Part shown: in pieces, positions 1-7,331 of the stretch
Numbering within the stretch: the first letter of the stretch is position 1
Layout: every line of letters starts with the position of its first letter
Source: Thalassotalea litorea
GTDB lineage: Bacteria; Pseudomonadota; Gammaproteobacteria; Enterobacterales; Alteromonadaceae
Direction: 5' to 3'
Length of the DNA stretch: 49,690 bases
NCBI RefSeq assembly: GCF_005843925.1
Contig: NZ_VCBC01000019.1
Location: forward strand, 1-49,690
Notes under the pieces: generated by a model
Seen by the model: only the letters and a program-made list of their open reading frames with translations
Told to the model about the DNA's origin: nothing
Databases searched by the model: none
Position numbers and translations under genes: made by a program

Positions 1-48
1 AAAGATTGAAACTATAAGGAAAGAAAACAAAACTATCAGTTTGAACAT
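1..48 (-). CDS. Partial cassette gene, N-terminal signal peptide only
   Basis: Reading leftward off the window edge, an ATG at 48 opens a frame beginning MFKLIVLFSFLIVSIF, a typical hydrophobic export signal. AAGG lies 6 bases upstream of the ATG, just after the attC boundary at 65. This is the start of the next cassette in the array, so the integron continues to the left of the window. The mature protein is not visible. Confidence 0.5.
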   Translation of the reverse strand, partial: MFKLIVLFSFLIVSIF

Positions 49-64
49 GTGCATCCTTTGCATA

Positions 65-127
65 TAACGCCGCGCTCAGCCGCTGACGAAAGTGACGCTT
101 TTGGCAGTCGGTTGCAGCGCCTTGTTA
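65..127 (-). other. attC site (short, 63 bp) of cassette 21
   Basis: The + strand runs from TAACGCC to CTTGTTA with internal inverted repeats. Read on the minus strand it has an R'' box (TAACAAG) and an R' box (GGCGTTA). It lacks the GGTTAAAAT-type middle of most attC sites here and is much shorter, so this cassette probably came from another integron population. Confidence 0.8.
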
Positions 128-142
128 TGGCTTTGCTCATTT

Positions 143-580
143 TTACGCTGCACTGTAACTCCCAACTACCTTTCGTAAGTGATCGACTTTATTTAGCCCA
201 TCTCTTTTTTCAAATTGGCCCGATATGTAACTAACGCTATTTTCACATTGAACCTTAAATACAGGATTTAAATAATCTGATTTTAAAATTAAGTATGTCT
301 TTGTAGTAAATTCAAGCATTATCCCGCTATCAATCCTTTCATAGGTGGGGCCTGAAATAACCTTAGATAAAAACGGCAATTCCTGTTTGAAGCACTGATA
401 GTGTTTGATTGCATAATTCTCCAATTCAGGGCCATTTGTGGAGTGATAAATATCAATCATAAAGATACCCTCTCCATCCTCAAAGGTTAATGCAGATATA
501 TCATCATCCCATTCCTCATCTGCGATATTCCAGCTTTCCGGATACTCGAAGGAAATCTTATTTTTATTAAATTTCTTCAT
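143..580 (-). CDS. Cassette 21: hypothetical protein, 145 aa
   Basis: A soluble protein with no signal peptide or membrane segment. The N-terminus (residues 8-16, ISFEYPESW) followed by alternating short hydrophobic stretches resembles the opening of PsbP/DcrB-like (DUF1795) folds, but this is a weak, motif-level impression. An AAGTGA-type ribosome site precedes the ATG. The gene fills the cassette between attC sites 65-127 and 596-691. Function unknown. Confidence 0.75.
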   Translation of the reverse strand: MKKFNKNKISFEYPESWNIADEEWDDDISALTFEDGEGIFMIDIYHSTNGPELENYAIKHYQCFKQELPFLSKVISGPTYERIDSGIMLEFTTKTYLILKSDYLNPVFKVQCENSVSYISGQFEKRDGLNKVDHLRKVVGSYSAA

Positions 581-595
581 GATTTCACTTAGCCA

Positions 596-691
596 TAACG
601 CCCTGTTAAGGGGGTGATTAATGTTTGGTTAAAATGTGAAACGAAACGGAACCGAGCCAAACGTTAGCAGTCCCGTTTGAACAGCTTGTTA
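596..691 (-). other. attC site of cassette 20
   Basis: A 96-bp site from TAACGCC to TTGTTA. Its terminal inverted repeats and centre (GGTTAAAATGTGAAACGAA) are of the array's common family. Confidence 0.85.
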
Positions 692-694
692 TGT

Positions 695-1165
695 TTACGT
701 ACGCTTTATTACCCACCAAAACTTACCTAAGCGTGACGAAACTAGAGCGACTATGATACCAGAGCCAATAGAAAATAAAGCTTGCCAGAGTAAATAGGGA
801 TTACTTGTATTTGGAGACTGAACCGTACCGATGTGCTGACCTAGAGCAACAAAACCGTTTAGAAAAAAGTACACTCCGAGCAAAAATATACCCGCTGATA
901 ATAAATTACGCGAGTCCGATGGTGAGTCTATATTTAAGCCAAGATAACTAACAATTTTTGCTCGTGAAAATATAAGAGCAAAACCACAAAATACTTTTGT
1001 AGCAAGGTGGATGATTGATAGCCAACGCATTTGGTTCCCTGATTCACCATAGTCGTATGAACTAATGGCAAAGATATTTGCGAAAAAATCAGGGAGTGGA
1101 GAAACAATTAACCAAATGCCTAAAAGCGTGATAAGAGTTTCGCTCAATTTATTATTAGATTGCAC
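695..1165 (-). CDS. Cassette 20: four-helix membrane protein, 156 aa
   Basis: Four hydrophobic segments (about residues 10-33, 51-75, 88-108 and 128-147) make this an inner-membrane protein. No catalytic motif or known family is recognised. The start is a GTG preceded by AAGGAAA, which is a good ribosome site. The stop lies 4 bases before the R'' end of its attC, typical of cassettes. Function unknown. Confidence 0.75.
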   Translation of the reverse strand: MQSNNKLSETLITLLGIWLIVSPLPDFFANIFAISSYDYGESGNQMRWLSIIHLATKVFCGFALIFSRAKIVSYLGLNIDSPSDSRNLLSAGIFLLGVYFFLNGFVALGQHIGTVQSPNTSNPYLLWQALFSIGSGIIVALVSSRLGKFWWVIKRT

Positions 1166-1184
1166 CTAACTTTCCTTGTAAACA

Positions 1185-1276
1185 TACGCCTCACTAAGAG
1201 GCAAATAGTAGTTGGTTAAAATAAGCGACGAAAGAGCAAAAACCAACTGTTATTTTTCCTGTTGAGCGCCTTGTTA
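1185..1276 (-). other. attC site of cassette 19 with damaged R' core
   Basis: This 92-bp site has the common middle (GGTTAAAATAAGCGACGAA), but its left end reads ATACGCC where the others read TAACGCC. On the minus strand the recombining GTT is therefore GTA, consistent with loss of a single T from GTTATG. Confidence 0.8.
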
Positions 1277-1284
1277 GGCGTATT

Positions 1285-1527
1285 TTATACTTGACTTGTT
1301 AGTTGGTGATGCAGGGAATACCCACCGATAGTGATTAAAACCCAAAAGAGAATCCCAACAAGTACAACTCTTAAACTATCTGAATCAGGAGAATTACTAG
1401 AGCAAGATTTTACAATAAAATATCCAGGACCCTTAATTAAGATCTCAATGACTACCTCAACAAATATACTCACTAAGAAGCGAAAAAGACCACGAAAGAA
1501 ACCTTCTGCTAAATCATCCAACGGCAT
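1285..1527 (-). CDS. Cassette 19: small membrane protein, 80 aa
   Basis: The protein begins MPLDDLAEGFFRGLFRF and has two hydrophobic stretches (about residues 14-38 and 53-72) joined by a Ser/Asn-rich loop with a single Cys. The ATG follows AGAGGGAG at good spacing. The composition resembles small two-helix membrane proteins often seen in integron cassettes, but no function can be assigned. Confidence 0.7.
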   Translation of the reverse strand: MPLDDLAEGFFRGLFRFLVSIFVEVVIEILIKGPGYFIVKSCSSNSPDSDSLRVVLVGILFWVLITIGGYSLHHQLTSQV

Positions 1528-1554
1528 TTAATTGCAACTCCCTCTAGGTACGCC

Positions 1555-1646
1555 TAACGCCCTGTTAATGGGCAAAAACTTGTTTGCTAAAATGTTGAGG
1601 AACGAAAACAGCCAACTGTTTTTTGTCCTTATTTATTAGCTTGTTA
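1555..1646 (-). other. attC site of cassette 18
   Basis: A 92-bp site from TAACGCC to TTGTTA. The last three bases (TTA on +) also form the TAA stop codon of the gene at 1644. Confidence 0.85.
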
Positions 1647-2084
1647 TATTGCACTATCCACTAACCTAGAAGCAATACTTTCAGTGCCGCCGAATGATTT
1701 ATTTAACCACTTACTATGGCTATATAAGTGAGCGCCTGATTTGGAAACTAAATGAACACCTTGAACGATAACAGCGTGAAAGCCAGTACGATCTATTTCT
1801 AATTGAGACTCTGCTAAATCAGGGAGTTCATCGCAAACAAAGACAATGTAGGCACCAATTTCTTTGAATAACCACATAGCAGAGGTTTGCTGCTGAATTA
1901 ATTTACGAGCGTTTGCGATTTGAGTTCTAATATCTAAGTTTGAATCAAAGTTTAAGGTTGCTAAAACATACCTAGCTAAGCCTGACTTCTTATACAGGCA
2001 TAAACTCAGATCATTTTTGATAGGCATTGATTCAGAGTAAATTTCAGGATGAAATGATTTTTCAATATTTTGTACGATATTCAC
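1644..2084 (-). CDS. Cassette 18: hypothetical cytoplasmic protein, 146 aa
   Basis: A soluble alpha/beta-type protein with no signal peptide. The middle (about residues 70-100) alternates hydrophobic strands and acidic turns. Translation starts at a GTG with an excellent AGGGAGG site 4 bases upstream. The stop codon is supplied by the R'' box of its attC. No family recognised. Confidence 0.75.
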   Translation of the reverse strand: MNIVQNIEKSFHPEIYSESMPIKNDLSLCLYKKSGLARYVLATLNFDSNLDIRTQIANARKLIQQQTSAMWLFKEIGAYIVFVCDELPDLAESQLEIDRTGFHAVIVQGVHLVSKSGAHLYSHSKWLNKSFGGTESIASRLVDSAI

Positions 2085-2103
2085 TGAACCTCCCTGTGCA
2101 ATA

Positions 2104-2167
2104 TAACGCCTTTCCTTTACTCCGGTCCAACAGCCCTTTCGTTGGGCGATCGTTGATAAACTTGTTA
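2104..2167 (-). other. attC site (short, 64 bp) of cassette 17
   Basis: TAACGCC to CTTGTTA with a short GC-rich hairpin middle, unlike the dominant 90-98 bp family in this array. It probably marks a cassette from a different source. Confidence 0.75.
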
Positions 2168-2190
2168 AATGCTAAACTCATACTCACTAC

Positions 2191-2454
2191 CTACACCCAA
2201 TCGGAGTCTTTGACACCTAATGAATCACTCGCATCTTCTTTTGCTTCTGCGATACTTTCATAGTGAGAGTCAGCAACAAAGCACCCTTCTGGCTCCATGA
2301 GCAAGTGATAACCATTTTTCTCATTGCCAACTATGGATAAATTAACAGCGAGGTTTTTGACATATTTCGATTCATCATCGTCCTCCGCTACTTGCCAGCC
2401 ACCTTTTAGTATTCGGATTCTTGCTTTAGTAGTGCATTTCATAATTACAGACAT
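2191..2454 (-). CDS. Cassette 17: hypothetical protein, 87 aa
   Basis: A small acidic soluble protein. An N-terminal basic stretch is followed by an acidic patch (EDDDES, about residues 24-29) and a predicted strand-helix C-terminus with an alternating EAKEDASDS helix. The ATG sits two bases after the cassette boundary, so no ribosome site fits in front of it; the in-frame ATG at 2442 is the alternative. No family recognised. Confidence 0.65.
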   Translation of the reverse strand: MSVIMKCTTKARIRILKGGWQVAEDDDESKYVKNLAVNLSIVGNEKNGYHLLMEPEGCFVADSHYESIAEAKEDASDSLGVKDSDWV

Positions 2455-2455
2455 T

Positions 2456-2554
2456 TAACGCCCCGATAACGGGCGACTACTTGCTGCGAAAATGGCGAAG
2501 CCGCAGCGAGCAGGCGTCCCAGCGAGCGGAGCGAGTGTGTTGATTGGTTTGTTA
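2456..2554 (-). other. attC site (99 bp, atypical middle) of cassette 16
   Basis: Ends are TAACGCC and TTTGTTA. The middle is GC-rich (CTGCGAAAATGGCGAAGCCGCAG region) and differs from the common family. The terminal TTA is the stop codon of the gene at 2552. Confidence 0.8.
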
Positions 2555-2947
2555 GGTGCCATAATACCGCCGAACTCCTTTGGAAGAAAAAAGATAGAGG
2601 GCGGCAGCAACCGGAATAATTAAGAAAAATGCTAACGCGTAAAAATCTTTCTCTGCTATTGCAGGCGTTGAAACTGCAATCGCTAAGGCAAGACAGTAAA
2701 ATTGGCGAGAATATTTTTGTTTCAATAAAATTGATATGCCAGAACTTGGCACGAGAAGACCAATTAGAATCAATGGTATACCAAATCCACGCTCCCAAAT
2801 TTCATCGAACTCTAAAACCTCACCGTTGTAACTAAAAGTGCCAAACATGCCGGGTATCGTGGCTTTCAAAAATAGCAATAAAAAGAAAATTGCCATTCCT
2901 GTTAGGAATTTTAAAACTGACGGCATTTCTTTAAATGATGCGTACAT
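2552..2947 (-). CDS. Cassette 16: multi-pass membrane protein, 131 aa
   Basis: Hydrophobic segments at about residues 11-32, 52-70, 80-98 and 103-120 predict four membrane spans. A GTG at 2956 would lie inside the recombination boundary; the ATG at 2947 has AGGTG 7 bases upstream and is preferred. The stop is formed by the attC. No known domain. Confidence 0.7.
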   Translation of the reverse strand: MYASFKEMPSVLKFLTGMAIFFLLLFLKATIPGMFGTFSYNGEVLEFDEIWERGFGIPLILIGLLVPSSGISILLKQKYSRQFYCLALAIAVSTPAIAEKDFYALAFFLIIPVAAALYLFSSKGVRRYYGT

Positions 2948-2957
2948 GCTGAACACC

Positions 2958-3051
2958 TAACGCCCCAATAAGCGGCGAATAATAGTTGGCTATAATTGTG
3001 AACGAAGCGAACGCTGCCAACTGTTATACGTCCGACTTGATTGGCTTGTTA
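2958..3051 (-). other. attC site of cassette 15
   Basis: A 94-bp site from TAACGCC to CTTGTTA with a TTGGCTATAATTGTGAACG middle related to the common family. It supplies the stop codon of the gene at 3049. Confidence 0.85.
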
Positions 3052-3495
3052 GGTAACCTTTTTAAATTGATTACGCTTAAAAAACAATATTAATCCGAAT
3101 AAAAATCCAAATGCAGTACCAAATGGAAATGATATAACCAACACAACCGCTGAAAGTGACCATAGCTTATAAATGGTACTAGAACGATATGATGAAAAAT
3201 AAATTGAAAACAATGCAAACAAAATTGCAGGCACAGAAAAAAATAATGATGTAACTGTTGGGACCAATGCTTGGCTTATGTTACCCGCCATTACTTTAGG
3301 ATCACCTGTACCAGTCAACGTGATATTTTGAAAGACTTCAAATAACTGCCAAATAGCCGACATAAATCCGTACAGTGAAAACATCATCAATATACTTATC
3401 AAAGCGCAAACTTTGCCCAGAGTTACGTTCCTGTCTTCGTTTTTTATCTCTTCACTAGGTTCTGACTTTGGTGGGGCAAAAACATTTGATTCCAT
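3049..3495 (-). CDS. Cassette 15: membrane protein, weakly MotA/ExbB-like, 148 aa
   Basis: A hydrophilic N-terminus (MESNVFAPPKSEPSEE) precedes spans at about residues 28-50, 78-99 and 110-138. The stretch with ISQALVPTVTSLFFSVPA resembles the ISxAL...T..GL...IPA signature of MotA/TolQ/ExbB proton-channel proteins, but the protein is short and lacks the rest of that fold, so the resemblance is only suggestive. Its stop codon overlaps attC. Confidence 0.7.
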   Translation of the reverse strand: MESNVFAPPKSEPSEEIKNEDRNVTLGKVCALISILMMFSLYGFMSAIWQLFEVFQNITLTGTGDPKVMAGNISQALVPTVTSLFFSVPAILFALFSIYFSSYRSSTIYKLWSLSAVVLVISFPFGTAFGFLFGLILFFKRNQFKKVT

Positions 3496-3506
3496 TCGTG
3501 GTTACC

Positions 3507-3588
3507 TAACGCCCCACTAAGGGGCAAAAAATTGTTTGCTAAAATGTTGAGGGACGAAAGAGCACAGTCCCGCTTGAACAGCTTGTTA
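3507..3588 (-). other. attC site of cassette 14
   Basis: An 82-bp site from TAACGCC to CTTGTTA with the GCTAAAATGTTGAGGGACGAA middle shared with the site at 1555-1646. Confidence 0.85.
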
Positions 3589-3596
3589 GGCGCTGC

Positions 3597-4016
3597 TTAT
3601 TTAATACTACCGAACTTACTCTCACATTGCTTTATTTTGTCTTTTAACCATGAAAACAGTTCAGAGCTGAAATTAATTTTATAAGCCTCGAGGATACCTT
3701 TTGAGAAACCTGTAGCTTTTCCTCGCTCATAGGATATATCAACTGGTTGATAGTAACCCTTACTTAGAATGCTGGCTTCATAGGTGTTAGATATATTTAA
3801 GTAATGTAAATACCTTCGGTGATCAGGGTGTTGTTTAAAGCTATTAAGATCTAGCTTTTTTTTCTCATCTTTAATTAGGGCTAATGTTTGACTTAAATTA
3901 GCGCAAGATAATAATTCTCGAAATGTTTTTCTTTCTTCGTAACCATCTTCTACTGAAGCTCCGCTTACAGAAAAAGCAATCATAGCTGATGTGATGAGAA
4001 GGAGTGATTTTTTCAT
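3597..4016 (-). CDS. Cassette 14: exported hypothetical protein, 139 aa
   Basis: The N-terminus MKKSLLLITSAMIAFSVSGA is a clear Sec signal peptide with cleavage near residue 20. The mature part is charged and helical, with two cysteines (about 38 and 131) that could form a disulfide in the periplasm. GGGGATAAA precedes the ATG. No family recognised. Confidence 0.75.
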   Translation of the reverse strand: MKKSLLLITSAMIAFSVSGASVEDGYEERKTFRELLSCANLSQTLALIKDEKKKLDLNSFKQHPDHRRYLHYLNISNTYEASILSKGYYQPVDISYERGKATGFSKGILEAYKINFSSELFSWLKDKIKQCESKFGSIK

Positions 4017-4050
4017 TTTATCCCCATACTAAGAAAATTTTCATAGCGCC

Positions 4051-4173
4051 TAACGCCTCAATAAAAGGCCGGAGCTGATTTTATTGTTTTGTGGCAGCGT
4101 AGCGATAAGCCACAAAACAAGCGAAGAAGCGGAGGTCCAGCCAGCTTGCTGGCGATTTTTGATTGCCTTGTTA
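4051..4173 (-). other. attC site (long, 123 bp) of cassette 13
   Basis: The longest attC in the window. Its middle has a strong extra inverted repeat (TTTTGTGGC ... GCCACAAAA). The terminal TTA is the stop codon of the next gene. Confidence 0.8.
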
Positions 4174-4659
4174 GCTTTTTGATCCATAACCGTTAATTAG
4201 CTCTTGCCTCTTTTTAAGCATATTTACACAAGTTTCTTTTTCGGAATTTGATTCTGGTAAATTGCAAAGGAGGCTCTCAGTATCGTACTGAACCGGATAT
4301 GCTTTTCGATACTTAGCGATATTAGCAATCGACTTATCGAGATGCTTGAGGTGACCAGACAGAAATACTTTAGCAAATGTATGATTACCAGACTCTTGGT
4401 ACCATATATATGAATCTAGAGCGCTATTTATAGACATCTCATATTCCCAATAAATATGCTTAAGCTCTTTCTCGCTGCCGCCTCGCAAGTCATGCGACCT
4501 TAACACATCTATATTGCTTGAATGCACATTTTCTAGGTGATAGTAGTGTTGTATCCCGGCATTAAAACCGAAATAGGTACCTCCACCAAACGCTGTGAAG
4601 ACTAGAGTTATGCTTATAAAAATGTATGTCTTTGATTTCATTCCGTTGTCGATTTCCAT
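4171..4659 (-). CDS. Cassette 13: membrane-anchored hypothetical protein, 162 aa
   Basis: One N-terminal membrane span (about residues 11-31) is followed by a hydrophilic, mainly helical domain facing the periplasm, with two cysteines (about 132 and 143) near the C-terminus. Two starts are possible: the ATG at 4659 has no ribosome site, while the ATG at 4641 (MKSKTYIF) has ACGGA. The stop overlaps attC. Function unknown. Confidence 0.7.
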   Translation of the reverse strand: MEIDNGMKSKTYIFISITLVFTAFGGGTYFGFNAGIQHYYHLENVHSSNIDVLRSHDLRGGSEKELKHIYWEYEMSINSALDSYIWYQESGNHTFAKVFLSGHLKHLDKSIANIAKYRKAYPVQYDTESLLCNLPESNSEKETCVNMLKKRQELINGYGSKS

Positions 4660-4666
4660 TTAAAGC

Positions 4667-4763
4667 TAACGCCTCGTTAAGAGGCAATAAAACACTTGGC
4701 TAAAATTAGTGAGGAACGAACGCCAGCCAAGTGTTTTACGTCCATAACTTTATGTACTTGTTA
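4667..4763 (-). other. attC site of cassette 12
   Basis: A 97-bp site from TAACGCC to CTTGTTA with the TTGGCTAAAATTAGTGAGGAACG middle of the common family. Confidence 0.85.
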
Positions 4764-4766
4764 GCT

Positions 4767-5258
4767 TTACATTTCCAACAATAGAAGTTGATCTGGCATT
4801 TGTTCAAACTCTATTGATTTAATGTCTGGTATTACCCCAAATTTTGAGCTATCACCTATATATTTACCCTTTAAATCCCACCTCATAAAGTCAAACCATA
4901 GAAAGCCGTATTCATTGATATCCAAGCAGTAATATCCATCTTTTTGAATAAAGGATTCGCAGCCTAGTGCAGGCCTAGACCAATCGAATTCAGGTAAGAA
5001 ATACTCTCCATTTTGAAAAGGAATAGAAAGAGCCGTATATTTTTCTGTTGTGCCGACTTCCTTCGTTATTATGATTTTTGCATATTGAAAGGTGAATACT
5101 TTGGTTTCACCACTTTTCATTCCCGAAACATCTACGTATGGTAATTTACTGATTTGGGAAATATTAGGTTCTAAAGATTTCATAAAAGGGAATAAAGTAA
5201 AGCCTACACCTACTATGAAAACAGATAAAAATAATGTTTTTAAGGTCTTTCTGTACAT
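4767..5258 (-). CDS. Cassette 12: membrane-anchored protein, faintly Rieske-like N-terminus, 163 aa
   Basis: An N-terminal span (about residues 7-26) is followed by a domain opening with VDVSGMKSGETKVF, which recalls the segment after the anchor of Rieske iron-sulfur subunits (V-D-V-S-x-hydrophobic-x-x-G). The metal-binding CTHLGC and CPCHGS motifs are absent, so it cannot be a functional Rieske protein. Two cysteines lie at about 100 and 111. The resemblance is an impression, not an assignment. Confidence 0.7.
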   Translation of the reverse strand: MYRKTLKTLFLSVFIVGVGFTLFPFMKSLEPNISQISKLPYVDVSGMKSGETKVFTFQYAKIIITKEVGTTEKYTALSIPFQNGEYFLPEFDWSRPALGCESFIQKDGYYCLDINEYGFLWFDFMRWDLKGKYIGDSSKFGVIPDIKSIEFEQMPDQLLLLEM

Positions 5259-5278
5259 ACCCTAACCAGAGGTAAAGC

Positions 5279-5376
5279 TAACGCCCCAATAAGGGGCTGA
5301 TAATGCTTGGCTAAACTTGTGTAGCGAAGCGGAAAAGAGCCAAGCTTTAGCAGTCCCGAACTTTATTGGCTTGTTA
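5279..5376 (-). other. attC site of cassette 11
   Basis: A 98-bp site from TAACGCC to CTTGTTA with the TTGGCTAAACTTGTGTAGCGAA middle. Confidence 0.85.
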
Positions 5377-5385
5377 GAAAACACA

Positions 5386-5712
5386 TTACACTACAGTGAA
5401 TGAATAAGTTAATTTGCAGTCAATGTATTTCAGCATGCGATTTACGATAGTTGGAACATCAACTATGTTGCTATCAATTTCAGAAACTATCGATACAAAA
5501 ATATCGCAATCTTCTAATGAAACCTGTTGTCGAACATAAAAGTCATTAATCTCATCTATACAACTTTCAGACAGTAGAACAGTTCCAACGTAGCAATTAT
5601 TTTTGTGGTGCTCTCTAAACGATGAATTAGCTACTTCATGTTTTAAAGTATATGCCTGCAATTTATCTAGTTTTAGAAACCTAAAACTAACATCAACCTC
5701 TGAATTTTCCAC
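5386..5712 (-). CDS. Cassette 11: hypothetical protein, about 108 aa
   Basis: The frame is open upstream to an ATG at 5751, but that codon lies inside the neighbouring attC, beyond the recombination point, so it belongs to another cassette. The first usable start inside this cassette is a GTG at 5712 (VENSEVDVSF) with GAGAGA just upstream. The product is soluble and rich in Val, Ser and Asp, with no recognised family. The start is uncertain; the stop is firm. Confidence 0.6.
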   Translation of the reverse strand: MENSEVDVSFRFLKLDKLQAYTLKHEVANSSFREHHKNNCYVGTVLLSESCIDEINDFYVRQQVSLEDCDIFVSIVSEIDSNIVDVPTIVNRMLKYIDCKLTYSFTVV

Positions 5713-5729
5713 AAATCTCTCGTGTTTTA

Positions 5730-5825
5730 TAACGCCCACACTAAGGGGCAAATATTAGCTTGGCTAAAATATGGAACGCAGTGACAAAAGCCAAGCTTTA
5801 TTTGTCCTGCTTTAATGACTTGTTA
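5730..5825 (-). other. attC site of cassette 10
   Basis: A 96-bp site from TAACGCC to CTTGTTA with the TTGGCTAAAATATGGAACG middle. It supplies the stop codon of the gene at 5823. Confidence 0.85.
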
Positions 5826-6251
5826 TAAACCAAATACGCCATAAAGGTAATAAGCGATACCAAGAATAAAAGCTATATCCAAAGCATGAAATAGACGAAT
5901 ACCCGGAAGAATAACCGCAACCTCAGGTTTTAGCGGGTTGAAAAAAACAGTTAAATTATTATTTTTAACATAAAAATTTTTGAACAAAGCGAAACCACTA
6001 CCTAATGTGGCATATGCAATTTGATTTGACTGAAACTCTTTACCATTCGCGGTGTATTTATAATTTACTTTAGCCGCTAATCCAAAGGAATTACCTGATT
6101 GTTCCATACCTACTTCTGAACTGATCAATTCTCCTTGAGTTTGGCTCCAATTTTTAGCCATGTGATTTTTATACATTAAGAAAACTTCAATCACTATACC
6201 TAGGGCTAACAATCCATATACTATTAAAGCGTCATTATTTAAATTTTCCAC
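5823..6251 (-). CDS. Cassette 10: DUF3592-type membrane protein, 142 aa
   Basis: Two terminal membrane spans (about residues 9-27 and 121-140) bracket a beta-rich domain. The pattern W-x-x-T-x-G-x-hydrophobic near residue 34, a Y-K-Y-x-x-x-G-x-x-F segment and the late FNPLKPEVAVILPG match DUF3592 proteins, whose function is unknown. Translation starts at a GTG preceded by AAGGAG, and the stop overlaps attC. Confidence 0.75.
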   Translation of the reverse strand: MENLNNDALIVYGLLALGIVIEVFLMYKNHMAKNWSQTQGELISSEVGMEQSGNSFGLAAKVNYKYTANGKEFQSNQIAYATLGSGFALFKNFYVKNNNLTVFFNPLKPEVAVILPGIRLFHALDIAFILGIAYYLYGVFGL

Positions 6252-6268
6252 GGACTCTCCTTGGTTTA

Positions 6269-6361
6269 TAACGCCTCATTAAGACGCTAAAAATAGTTGG
6301 TTAAAATAAGCGACGAATGACCAAAACCAACGGTTTTTTGTCCTGCTTGATTGACTTGTTA
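6269..6361 (-). other. attC site of cassette 9
   Basis: A 93-bp site with the GGTTAAAATAAGCGACGAA middle shared by at least three other sites here. Ends are TAACGCC and CTTGTTA. Confidence 0.85.
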
Positions 6362-6369
6362 TAACCCGC

Positions 6370-6714
6370 CTACTCAATACTTACAACTTGGTATAGAGCC
6401 CCAAATTGATTATTTTCGTCTAGTTCTTTTAGGGTCAAAACAACATCGTTAATATCCTGTTCAATTAATGCGTGTTGACCGTAAATCACTTTAAAAGAAC
6501 CATCCATCACATCCCCTAAAATAACGTTATGGACTTTAGCGTTGAACAGATAGAAAGTTGAGTAAGTTGTGCACTCACTATCTCCAAAACAAAGCTTTCC
6601 AGATTCCACATTTGTATTTGTAATAAACAGTAGATCTGCTCTAACCTTCACATATTCACTCGCAAAGGTGAAATATGAAAGAAAGCATAATGTAAGAGCA
6701 ATTAACTTTTTCAT
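6370..6714 (-). CDS. Cassette 9: exported hypothetical protein, 114 aa
   Basis: A Sec signal peptide (MKKLIALTLCFLSYFTFA, cleavage near 18) precedes a beta-rich domain of about 95 residues with two close cysteines (about 42 and 48) likely to form a disulfide loop. It looks like a small periplasmic protein. No family recognised. Confidence 0.72.
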   Translation of the reverse strand: MKKLIALTLCFLSYFTFASEYVKVRADLLFITNTNVESGKLCFGDSECTTYSTFYLFNAKVHNVILGDVMDGSFKVIYGQHALIEQDINDVVLTLKELDENNQFGALYQVVSIE

Positions 6715-6723
6715 AAAGGTTTA

Positions 6724-6819
6724 TAACGCCCACATTAAGGGGCTTTTAATAGTTTGCTAAAATGTGTAGCGAAGCGGAACCGAGCAAACTGTAAAAAGTC
6801 CCGCTTGAATTGCTTGTTA
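6724..6819 (-). other. attC site of cassette 8
   Basis: A 96-bp site from TAACGCC to CTTGTTA with a GCTAAAATGTGTAGCGAAGCGG middle. It supplies the stop codon of the gene at 6817. Confidence 0.85.
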
Positions 6820-7239
6820 TGTTGTTACTTGCTCTACACTATCAGCTTGCTTTTTTAGCTTATGGTATTTAAAAGCACCTCGAATACCGTTAAACCAAAA
6901 GATCATGAAGAAAACAGCTAGAACACTAAAACCAGCCCCTTGAGTTGTTAACATATCTACCTGAGACCAAATATAAAAAATCAAACCGAGAATCGACACC
7001 AAACGGTTAATTCGAAACATACCATAAGCGATTAATCCAAATATTGAGGCATCTATTAATGCCCAAGGAGTTATTCCTAATATAGGACTAAAGAAGTACC
7101 CATAAAGCACAACAAGAATAGTAATACTTGCGACAAAAATAGGTATACCACAAGAACCTTTTGCAACCCCTTCGGCTTTTTCTAATGTTGAGATATCAGG
7201 CCAAAACATATTCTCTGATTTATCCGTACTCAATGACAC
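6817..7239 (-). CDS. Cassette 8: membrane protein, 140 aa
   Basis: Hydrophobic spans at about residues 32-52, 56-75, 80-95 and 102-120 predict an inner-membrane protein with short cytoplasmic ends. A strong AAAGGAGA lies directly upstream of the GTG at 7239; the TTG at 7233 is better spaced and may be the true start. The stop codon is provided by attC. Function unknown. Confidence 0.7.
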   Translation of the reverse strand: MSLSTDKSENMFWPDISTLEKAEGVAKGSCGIPIFVASITILVVLYGYFFSPILGITPWALIDASIFGLIAYGMFRINRLVSILGLIFYIWSQVDMLTTQGAGFSVLAVFFMIFWFNGIRGAFKYHKLKKQADSVEQVTT

Positions 7240-7254
7240 TCTCCTTTAACAACC

Positions 7255-7322
7255 TAACGCCTCAATAACCGGCGCGCTTTAGCGCGTCCGGCGCCGAAGG
7301 CGCGAAGTTGATTGAATTGTTA
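7255..7322 (-). other. attC site (short, 68 bp, GC-rich) of cassette 7
   Basis: TAACGCC to ATTGTTA with a very GC-rich hairpin middle (GGCGCGCTTTAGCGCG). It is unlike the dominant family and associated with one of the two longest cassette genes, suggesting separate ancestry. Confidence 0.75.
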
Positions 7323-7331
7323 GATGAGCTG

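Noticed and set aside
4767..5258. Rieske iron-sulfur protein
   Set aside because: Only the segment after the anchor is similar; the cluster-binding Cys/His motifs are missing.
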